From contig OW285191.1 of NCBI GenBank assembly GCA_935421135.1, forward strand, positions 5,403,504 through 5,467,503: a DNA stretch of 64,000 bases, written 5' to 3'. Below are positions 43,537-52,560 of the stretch, one piece after another (positions within the stretch are counted from its first letter, which is position 1; every line of letters starts with the position of its first letter). Below the pieces are notes generated by a model that worked only from the letters and a program-made list of their open reading frames with translations, had not been told where the DNA came from and did not search any database. Made by a program: the position numbers and the translations under genes. This DNA comes from Bugulina stolonifera. Its lineage: Eukaryota > Bryozoa > Gymnolaemata > Cheilostomatida > Bugulidae.

Positions 43537-46500
43537 CTAGGTCATGGGTGTCTCTAGTGTCAAGTTAAGAAGGGTACGGTACAGTGTAGATTCTCTGGAT
43601 ACTATATCCAAGTCTGCTTGTACAAGCTGGAGTTGTCGGGGGTGGTTTAGATGCTGGTTGGCTAGTTCACGAAGAGCTATTTCTCGAGCATAGAGAGGTT
43701 CCAGATGTTGGCGTAGAGTGTCCCCCACCTGTTGACGGCTGGCAAGGTAGTGAATCCGTGGCTTGAGTTCAGCAAGTTGTCGCATGAACGACGGATCCGG
43801 AGATGCAGGACGTGTGGCATTCGGCTGAGTTAGTACAGGAGATGCAGGAGGTGGGGACTGGACGGCAGGAGAGTCTGGAGTGGCTCGAAGTAGGTCCCTG
43901 GCAGGTGTATAAGGAGAGCGGTGCGGTGAGACCTCTAGTGTGGGCCTGGACTGCAGTGGCTCGATCAGTAGAGTCGGAGAAGCTGTACAAGAAGCTGCAC
44001 ATGAGACCTTGGGTGGAGAGCCTTCGTAGAGAGGGCCTGACTGAGGAGCAGGCATACTCTTCCGTGGAGCAGGCCTTGTCTTCCAAGAGGGTAGACGTCC
44101 GCGTCGGCCAGGGGGGCCGACACTTACTGCGGAGGTACTAGCAGGAGGTCGCCAGAGAGAAGGTCCAGCAGGAGTGGTAGGCGACGAGGAAGAGGAGGAG
44201 GTAGCATCAGAAGGTGCGGAGTCGGGGGTCTGTTCTGGAGATGGGCTGTGCCGTCTCTTGGGAGGTCGCTTCCTTGTGGAGGAGGAGCTGGGCAAATAAA
44301 CTGGTTTATTTGTCCCCGACTGTCCGTCCATAGTAGGACGACATGGTAGAAATGGTGGGGGATCCTTTATGCCCCACCATTCCATGAGGGCCCCATAGCT
44401 GGGCCCGTCCGTGAGGAAGAGACGTTTCCCACAGATACTGGATCTCCGACTGAAGTGATGGCCTAGAGCATCACGGCTAACTGAGCTGCGTCCGCAGCGA
44501 CAGTAGAAGCGGGCAAAGTGCTGCCAAATGTGAATGTTCAGTCTCTTGAGGGTGCCGGAGAAGCCACACTTTGCACATTTGAGGTTAGGTTGACTCCTTC
44601 TAGCCAAGTCGTCTCGGGCTTGTTGAGTGAAGGTACTAATCCATGGCTTAGTGGCTCCGGAATGCTGGGACGACTCGATGGGCAGCTTGTCAGTGAGTTT
44701 GTGCAGCTTAATTGTAGCTAACTTCAGGGTAGAGGTAACAGGAGGTGGAGTGGGTGGAGGCGTGCCGTCTGGCGTGAGCGTCTTCCGTAGAGGAGATGCA
44801 TCTACAACACATAATTCATCTGATGTGTAACCTCCGCCTTCTAACTCATGCTCTTTCCTGTGAGAATGTTCAGGGGAATTCTCCTCTGTCCCGACTGGTC
44901 TATGCCGAGTGGGGAGGGAGAGAGAATTCATGCCTGACAGTCTCACAGGTGTTGATTGTACCTCTAATTCTGATTCGGTCCTTACTGGTAACACTGAGAT
45001 TTGCTTACCTTCAGCCGTGAAGACAGGCTGATTGGAGTGATCCATACTAGGAGGAGTAGCCGTCTCGTCTGCACGAGAATGAGAAAGGATACGAGTGCTG
45101 CTATTAACTTCACCAGTGACACGAGGAGTGCAGGAGTTGCTACATGTAGGGATACATGTGCTTCGGTGAAGTGCTGGACGAGAAAGGACTACTCGTCTGT
45201 GAGCTGTCGTATTTATACTAGCCGAGGGATGAGCAATTGGCTCAATTGTAGGCAATGCCTCAGGCACATTTTCTTTGTTCGACTCGTCAAATAAGCGCGG
45301 GAACACGGCAATAGTTGCCTTCGATTGCTTCTTATCCGCTTTAGGGGACTTTGAGAGTTCGGCAATCTGTATCTTCGGCTGAAACTGTTCGGCAATGCTA
45401 GATTCCGTACAAGAGCGTTTTGCTTTGTGTACTTGAACTGCTGGCAGTATAGACTGTATCTCCGTCGTTGGGATTATGTCTTGAGGTTCGGCTACGCGAC
45501 ATTTCGCGTCCTCTGGATCAGGTCGGGCTGTTGAAACTTGAACATTCTTCGAGAGGTTCAGAGGTAGCTCTCTGGTTTGGTCCAGCACGGTTTGCTCCGT
45601 GTCGATCCTCAGGCCGCGGACTTGGACTGTAGTGTCTGGCAGTTCTACACACGATAAGTCGTCCGTCGGGGCATACTGAATTTGGGCGGGAATCAATTGC
45701 TGATTAGTGTCGGGTCTGGACGTGGCCAGATCCTGTTGATCCTTCTGAGTTGAGGATAGGTCGGGTTTACCTTGTGAGGTTTGGTCCGACGGGGCGGGAC
45801 ATATGAGTCGTCCTTTCAGCCTTGGGGGGTGATCTGTGGTCACTTCGGATGTGTTCGGCTTTGAGTGGGGTCGTTTCTTGCCTGGTGTTGGCCTAGTGGG
45901 TTTAGGTTCATCCACTGTGACGGGTGTAGGTGACGCCGTCGGCCTGGAGTGTGATGGGCTAGTTACCCGTGGGGTTTTCTGTTTGGAGTGGCTACTCTTG
46001 ACTTTAGGCTTAGTGGGTATAGGTTCTTCCACTAGGACGGGTTCTGATGTGTCCGTCGGCCTCAGTGGACGACCATTGTGGTTCGGTCCACTCTTCTTGG
46101 GTTTGGCCGCAGTAGGAATGGGTTCATCTACTGGGACGGGTTCTGATGTATCCGTCGGCCTTTGTGGACGACCAATGTGGGGTGGTCCACCTTCTCCTTG
46201 CTGGGCTCCAGTAGGAATGGGTTCGTCTACTGGGACGGGTTCTAGTGTGTCCGTCGGCCCGTCATCTGTGCCTTGACATTTCTGTAGGAGGGTATGTAGG
46301 GCTTTCCGTAGGAGGTCGGCGGGAAGCTCCTCTTGTGGCTTTGGAGGGTTGGCCTTGCCACCCTTGTTACTCTGGAAGGCCGTTCCGGTTTCCAGGGCTT
46401 CCTCCATATCGTCGGGCTGTAACCATGTGTAGTACCAGCGTAGGCCACGGTCGTGGACTGAGAGGCAGAACTTCTCTACAGCCCACTCTTCCAAAGATGC

Positions 46501-46875
46501 AGGGGGTGCTCCTTCAAAGGCTGTTGCCATCAGTCTGCGGATGAGAGCTGCATAGTCTCTGAGTGACGTGTGGGCTGGCTGTTCCAGGGTGGACAGCTTC
46601 CATCGGGCTTCTCTGGCAGATAGTCCATACTGTTCCCTCAGTCGGGAAAATATCTCTTCGACTGATCGGGGTCGGCCGCATTCTTGTGCGGGCCCGTGTA
46701 GGGCGGCTCTAAGCCGTATGAGGCGTGCTCTGTCATTCCAGTTGCAACGCTCTGCCATAGCGGTGAAGTCTTCTATGAAGAGTTCGACGTCCTCTTGTCC
46801 GTTGTAGCTGAGTGTTTTGAGGTCCTGCTCGGCCTGGTACATTACCTGCTGAAGCAGGTTCCTTATTCGGTCCAT
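43537..46875 (-). CDS. Gag/zinc-finger fusion protein of LTR element 2
   Basis: 1,112 residues without a break. Residues 1-175 are Gag-like (LSYNGQEDVELFIEDF, LHGPAQECGRP, LREQYGLSAREARWKL), matching element 1 Gag. Residues about 205-345 have 33-residue repeats (PTDTSEPVPVDEPIPT). A long Pro/Ser/Thr-rich middle has no recognised domain and no DTG protease motif. Residues about 765-815 hold a zinc-finger pair (C-x2-C, HIWQH, FYCRCG, HHFSRR), as in the 28,833 ORF, and a coiled segment ends the protein. One ORF therefore covers what element 1 splits into gag and the 3' ORF. It probably assembles particles and binds element RNA, with enzymes supplied by relatives elsewhere in the genome. Confidence 0.75.
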   Translation of the reverse strand: MDRIRNLLQQVMYQAEQDLKTLSYNGQEDVELFIEDFTAMAERCNWNDRARLIRLRAALHGPAQECGRPRSVEEIFSRLREQYGLSAREARWKLSTLEQPAHTSLRDYAALIRRLMATAFEGAPPASLEEWAVEKFCLSVHDRGLRWYYTWLQPDDMEEALETGTAFQSNKGGKANPPKPQEELPADLLRKALHTLLQKCQGTDDGPTDTLEPVPVDEPIPTGAQQGEGGPPHIGRPQRPTDTSEPVPVDEPIPTAAKPKKSGPNHNGRPLRPTDTSEPVLVEEPIPTKPKVKSSHSKQKTPRVTSPSHSRPTASPTPVTVDEPKPTRPTPGKKRPHSKPNTSEVTTDHPPRLKGRLICPAPSDQTSQGKPDLSSTQKDQQDLATSRPDTNQQLIPAQIQYAPTDDLSCVELPDTTVQVRGLRIDTEQTVLDQTRELPLNLSKNVQVSTARPDPEDAKCRVAEPQDIIPTTEIQSILPAVQVHKAKRSCTESSIAEQFQPKIQIAELSKSPKADKKQSKATIAVFPRLFDESNKENVPEALPTIEPIAHPSASINTTAHRRVVLSRPALHRSTCIPTCSNSCTPRVTGEVNSSTRILSHSRADETATPPSMDHSNQPVFTAEGKQISVLPVRTESELEVQSTPVRLSGMNSLSLPTRHRPVGTEENSPEHSHRKEHELEGGGYTSDELCVVDASPLRKTLTPDGTPPPTPPPVTSTLKLATIKLHKLTDKLPIESSQHSGATKPWISTFTQQARDDLARRSQPNLKCAKCGFSGTLKRLNIHIWQHFARFYCRCGRSSVSRDALGHHFSRRSSICGKRLFLTDGPSYGALMEWWGIKDPPPFLPCRPTMDGQSGTNKPVYLPSSSSTRKRPPKRRHSPSPEQTPDSAPSDATSSSSSSPTTPAGPSLWRPPASTSAVSVGPPGRRGRLPSWKTRPAPRKSMPAPQSGPLYEGSPPKVSCAASCTASPTLLIEPLQSRPTLEVSPHRSPYTPARDLLRATPDSPAVQSPPPASPVLTQPNATRPASPDPSFMRQLAELKPRIHYLASRQQVGDTLRQHLEPLYAREIALRELANQHLNHPRQLQLVQADLDIVSRESTLYRTLLNLTLETPMT

Positions 46876-47188
46876 GTCGGTAGGGTGTCGGGTAGTGAGT
46901 AAAACTGCTTTGGTTTGTTAGGCCGTGTCGGCCTAATGGTCGTACTGAGTACCGTCAATCTGTTCTGGATCCGAGGTCGGTCTTTGATTGAAGATCCGGC
47001 GTAGGTCGGGCTACATCCAGCGGAACCACGAGAATTATGGGTGCACTTTAGCGTTTGTCACCTTCTCGTATCCAAGGTTCCCGGGTCCGAGTCCTAAATC
47101 GCCGTAGAAGTATTGAAGAATGAGGTCGGTCGGTCACCCGAGGCCGAGGTCACCTTCCTTCTCTTCGTATCGTAAGAGTACGACCTTA

Positions 47189-47208
47189 GAATCCCACCGC
47201 TGCCACCA
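47189..47208 (-). promoter_or_regulatory. Primer binding site of element 2, tRNA-Leu type
   Basis: The complement reads TGGTGGCAGCGGTGGGATTC, one base from the LTR end, identical to element 1. Confidence 0.8.
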
Positions 47209-47209
47209 A

Positions 47210-47872
47210 TGTAATGGTTTCTGTGTTTTGGTGCGGTCGTCCTTGGACGACTATCGACCCAGAAATGAAGTGCCTATGAGTGGTAATAGGACTTCGCATT
47301 ACATGAAAGATCGAGCGGTCTCAGTAGCCCAAATACTACCAAAGACGACCCATCTGATCTCAAGTCCGACCTTCAGACTATACAGTGAAAGAGAGTAATT
47401 CAACCTAGTAGGCGGTTCGCAGAGCGAATGACCTAGTAAAAGGAAGAGAAAGTCCCTGTATCAAGTATAGATGTGTCTTTATTGAAAGCCAAGCGTAGAC
47501 TGAGACAATGAACAGTAAAACAGTGCCCTTTATATAGTATAAGGACTTCCGGCCGACATGACGGCGGGAAAAGACGACGTGTGGTCGTCCGGAAGTTGCG
47601 CAACAAGATGGCCGCCGGAAGCCCGACGGCCGACCCAAAATAGGTCGGGTTCTACAAAAGTTGCTTATAATGGTCCAATTCATGTACAAAATGAATATCA
47701 ATGGATTCTGAGAGGTCGGGCCTCTGTACATGGGTATAAAAGGCATTAAAAGACTTAGAAATAATCATACAATCATATATAACAATATAAGAGTAAAGTA
47801 CAAGCAGATATATACATGTATGCACGCAATAATGAGTGTCAGATGTAAGATACGACTGGGCGTACCATCACA
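47210..47872 (-). repeat. 5' LTR of element 2
   Basis: 663 bp; TATA box TATATAAAGG and AATAAA are present on the minus strand. One base differs from the 3' LTR, changing GACGTCATG to GCCGTCATG. Confidence 0.93.
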
Positions 47873-47876
47873 ATAT

Positions 47877-50846
47877 TATTACTTACACTATTTCCATATA
47901 TATTTACGACATTTACTACTGATTATACAGTTTATACAGTTCAATAGGCTGGCGATGGAAACCAGATCACCAAAGTTTGTGAGACCACCAGTGCTCTGAG
48001 TGTTGTTCAAGTGCAAAATAATACTAAACTGAAAATTCCAAAAAAGAACCCTCCTGTTGTTTTACACAGTACAATGACAGTGTAATTACTATAATAATGT
48101 CTATTATGCATTATGGTGAGGTATAAAGAGCTCAGCTTTCATCCTCATTATAAGTCAACACAATGGTAATCTCAAGCATGCTTTAATGAATTTCCATATC
48201 TGTATTACATTGTCAATACACACAAAACAAAATGCAGATGGAAATTATCAGCAGTATGCATCTTCTTTACAATGCCAATATTGTTATTCAATTACAATTA
48301 GAATTATTTCTTAAAGTAGAAGTAGCCCCAAAGGCTATACAGCCTAATAAAGTCTTTCTGAATTGTCCTCTCTTGTACCAGCAGAGAACTATAATTGGAA
48401 ACCCTTCATGCTAATTTAAGTTATTTATTTATCTTTCAGCACTAATATTGTTTTACCCGAAGTATATTATGTTTATTTCGGAAAAAATATTAGAAAATAG
48501 GCTTTCCACTACCTCCATTCACTCATGAGAGCTTTTAGCAAATATGAAGAAGTTGTCTTCTCAAAGAAATTAAAAATGTTCCTGCTAATTACACTTCTTT
48601 TATGTTTGAAATAAAAACTACAACTGAATATATGCAGCCAAGTATCATTTTATCAAAATTATAGAAAGAGTTTACATGTAAAGTGTATAATATACTCTTG
48701 GTTATTAGAAAAGTTATTGAATAAAACCATTTTCATGTGCTTTATGACAAAGCTAACTGGGTTACTTCGATGATATAGAATGCCTTTGTTTGAGATCTAT
48801 TTGTAGCAGATGACATCATATTCTACTCTTTCACCAGCAGACCTTTTGAATAGCTCTAACTACTGTAAGTTATATCCAGCAATTCAGCTTTTTGATTGGT
48901 TTTGGCAATTTTGGAAGTTCTCCCTCATTAAATGACACAATTTTTAGCATAAAACACAAGGAGAAGTTGGGAGTGATTGAATAGTGTGAGGCTGAAAGGA
49001 GTATTATTAGACCAAAGGGCATTCTGAATTTTACTACCGTCATGTAAACTCCTTGAGAAGGCAGGAGGCAATCGTACAAAGTCTGAATAAACACGTCATC
49101 AGAAATATCACAATATTGCTTGTCCCTGAGTTAATACAAATATGCTGCGTGAGGATAAGATCTTTTAAGTTGGTTTGTCTCTAGTTCTCCCGTAGCCAGG
49201 TAAACGGACATTCCAAAAAAGACAGTTCGAAGCCGGGCGTTTCGAAACCGGACATTTGAAAAACAACCATATTGTTATGAGTGACTAGATCGCATGCATA
49301 ATACTACTGTTTACTACCATATAGGACATTTTTTCTGTTGCAACACAGCTTGATCCATGACCTGTACTGTAGCGACGCAGCACAGAGGATGGCCTAACTG
49401 TAGTGGCAGTGCATGTATATACAGGCATTGTGTTGCTAGCTAATTTCCACTCAGCTGTTACCTAATATAACCCATAAAGAGACAATGATAAGAAATACCA
49501 GAGTTTGAGATTTAGTTCTAATCAATGCTTGTTACTGTGTGTTTCTCAGTAGAAATTGCATTTGTCAGCATTGCTGTAGAACACTGTACTACATCTACAG
49601 GACTGCATTTAATACAACTGCCAATATGGTGTTTATATACATGCACCAGTACGTAGAAATTAAAACAGGTATGCTTCATGGACGCACAATTTCTACGAAT
49701 ATCGCAAGTGTAAAAAAAACGAAAAACATTGTTAGGTGCTACACATCCGTAATTGTGTTTTTCTTGCAAACAAAAGAATTTGTCTACTCATTAATTGAAC
49801 CAAAGGCAAGATCAGATGAATCTAGGTGTACATGTAAGTAATTATTATAGCCTGTGAACCCACAAGACATAATTGGAGGCAGTGATGTATTTACATTCAC
49901 TCCCTTTGGGATTCACCCTCTTATTGTAGCTTAGATTAAAACCTTCCCCATTTTAGCAATATATCGAAACATACAGGTTGAAATATTTTTGCTTGGAGAG
50001 AATTAAGTTCAACTAAATGTTTCCTATACGTGACACACACCTGCAAAGTTTGACTTTAATTTATAGTTGAGGATGGATATGATAATTTGAATGTTGATTT
50101 ATTTTTGTCTCCTGGTGTTGATATTTGATAATAAAGATTAAACCTTTTTCCACAGTGTTAGACATTTATTGGATTATTTACTTTGCTGCACAGCTTTTAA
50201 CCATTTTATGGTCAGAAGAATATTGTAATAAATTAAATATTAGTTTGATTTTAATTTATTTAACAGTTATATTCTACTATCCTAAAAGCTAGATTTACAT
50301 TGTAGCTGCTAGCAACTTGTCAAAGCAACTTAGATTAGCAATAGCCAAGATTAAAAACTCATAGCATGCAATAAATTTTTGATTTGCAAAAGTTCAACAT
50401 CAATAATAGCAAAAGCAAAAGTGAAACGCAAAATTGAATCAAATTGCATCAATTTTGTTTCCGTGTTGCATACCCTTAGAAGCTTACAACAGCCGTCAGA
50501 CTACCAGATAAGTTAGTGTCATGTTATATGTTAGTCTAATATTAAATAGTACACAATTGATAATTATTCTCTCTGAATACTCTTATTATGACACCCAGTA
50601 TCAGTGATAGCCCAATGCAGTGCTTGTGTTTTAATTTTTAGTTGTCTTTACCACATTAGTGCTGGTGGTATTTAGTAATAAGTTAGTATTACACATCCCA
50701 CACAATATGGCAGAGCAGTTTTTATTGGGATCTCAAAAAGATGAATGTAGATCGATAAACTGTGTTTGAATCTTCCAGAAAACCCAGAAAAAAAGAAAAT
50801 TAATAGAACTGATGTAGGCAGCCAATATAAAATTTGTAGGCCTTTT
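47877..50846. other. Intergenic, end of duplication copy 1 and start of copy 2
   Basis: 47,960-49,150 corresponds to 54,030-55,330; 49,420-49,630 corresponds to the region near 35,910-36,670. No gene is seen. The palindrome-like words GCCGGGCGTTTCGAAACCGG (49,234-49,253) stand out. Confidence 0.45.
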
Positions 50847-52243
50847 TCACGTAGTCCACTCACGCTCCTGACTCTGGGGATTTTTTAAATGACACTGGCA
50901 ATCTATAGATACACTATTAGAATCTTCAGTAACCACACATCTACCGTCAGCAGAAAGTGTTGCTCCGTCACTCATTAATCTTTGAACAATATCACAGAGG
51001 TCGGAGCAGGCATCTTCAATTGGACAGCCACCAGTAGTGTGAATATTACCTGCCATCACAGAATATGCAACAAAATTAGGCTTAAATAACAAGACGGTTA
51101 ACTTTCAAGTTTGCAAATTGTAAACATTCACTGAAAAACCGAACCTCGGAAGAGCCATGTGGTCTCCATATGATATCATAACAAATCAGCACGTAGAGCA
51201 TGCAGCATTAGGGCTAGCTGTTCTTCCCATCAACAACTTAATATTTACTGGAGACGTATACGTATCCCACTGTCAACTTGAATTCTATTTTTATAGAGGT
51301 ACCTGATATCAGGAGTTGCTCAAAATGATTTGGAAGTTTCACTTTAGTCAGCAATAATCAGAGATCTCTTGCAATTAGAGTGAAACAATCTGAAGCATCA
51401 AGTATTTCATAACACTAGTCACTAACTGTGTATCTGTCAAATCTTGAGTGTGGCAATTTGTTAGAATTCTAAAAATTTTGCCGAATGGCACAGGCCCTAA
51501 CCCCCATTTCAAACAAAGATTTACGTTGATTAGAACAAACAATTTGATGTATCAAGTAGTGCATATATCAAATCTTCAGTATTTAATTCTATATTTTGAG
51601 ATTTTTGCAGAATGACACAGGCCCAATCACATTTTTTCAATCTTGCCCCATTTCACCCACGGGACAACAGAGGCTGAAATTGTGTATTGAAATTGTTTAA
51701 TTCAGCATTCTTTTAATAATCGATGTAGGAAAATACAATCCTTGTGACAGTAAAAAAACAACTGTAGGTTCTATTGCCTAAATTTTGCATTGACACATTT
51801 TAAACTGACAAAAGCAGTAGCTTGCTGCAAATAGGATTGTGTGAAAGGAACAGCTACTAAGACTCAAACATAGTGCAGAATCAGTAGAAATAGTTTAATC
51901 ACTGGAGTTGTTTTTACAACAACCTCTGCTATACGTTCTGCACATACTGGAAAACAGCAAACCTTTTTTCCATTACCACTGGCAGTTAGCAAGGAAGAAA
52001 AGCTTCTAAAGCAATAGAGAGAGTAGAGAGTAGCATACTATCGGATTTAACACCAGGAGTCATAGTAATGCATTAGTTAGCAAATATTTATAATAATAGT
52101 TTACAATATTATTATTGCTTACATATAACAACTCACAAATATTCAGGAAACCAGACTCGGCCCTGTACAATAAGCCAGTACTTACCTTGTGCTGCATTGC
52201 AAGAGCAAACAGTGAACAGAGACATCAAAACTAGAAACTTCAT
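50847..52243 (-). CDS. Secreted six-cysteine peptide, intact (member F)
   Basis: Exon 1 (52,243-52,186) encodes MKFLVLMSLFTVCSCNAAQ, phase 1, donor GTAAGT; exon 2 (51,049-50,847) follows GATGGCAG. The product has 86 residues, with C-x5-C-x3-C-x18-C-x12-C-x-C: GGCPIEDACSDLCD, SADGRC, DCQCH. It is the duplicate of member E; differences are concentrated in the exposed segments (PDEDV to PIEDA; HPQRTE to NPQSQE), while intron sequence is also similar. Both copies are intact. Confidence 0.8.
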
Positions 52244-52264
52244 GTTGAATAAAGAGTCAAAACA

Positions 52265-52560
52265 AAACTTCTGTAATACTGCTTAGGTTTGCAGGATATG
52301 ATTGTGCCTTATATAATTTAATTTTGTCAGTTGAACAATCTCACAAGATACACGAAAGGCTCCCTATGTTGGCCATGTACCAAGCACTATGTTGTTAAAA
52401 GTGCCAGAAATGTTTATTTCAATGCTGTTAATTACATATGACACACACACAATGAAAGTTTAATTGCTGCAACATTTTATGGAATTATTGTATAATATAA
52501 ACACACAGACAACACAATCATGATCTCAAGTGTGGTACTTGAACCATCAATATTGCCAAC
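52265..52560 (-). promoter_or_regulatory. Conserved upstream block of peptide gene F
   Basis: GCTTGGTACATGGCCAACAT (minus, within 52,363-52,388) and TTATATAAGGC near 52,308, as in member E. The E-box core has changed from CACATG to TACATG. Confidence 0.55.

Larger units (their letters stand above)
42861..47872 (-). mobile_element. LTR retrotransposon 2 (single Gag/zinc-finger fusion, no pol)
   Basis: 5,012 bp with 663-bp LTRs (47,210-47,872 as 5', 42,861-43,523 as 3') that differ at one base by eye. ATAT flanks both sides (42,857-42,860; 47,873-47,876). Inside are the tRNA-Leu primer site, the leader shared with element 1, one 1,112-codon ORF and a polypurine tract. No protease, reverse transcriptase or integrase motif is visible, so it is a non-autonomous element that keeps only a Gag-type protein. 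The near-identical LTRs mark a very recent insertion, more recent than the segmental duplication whose copy 1 it interrupts. Confidence 0.9.
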
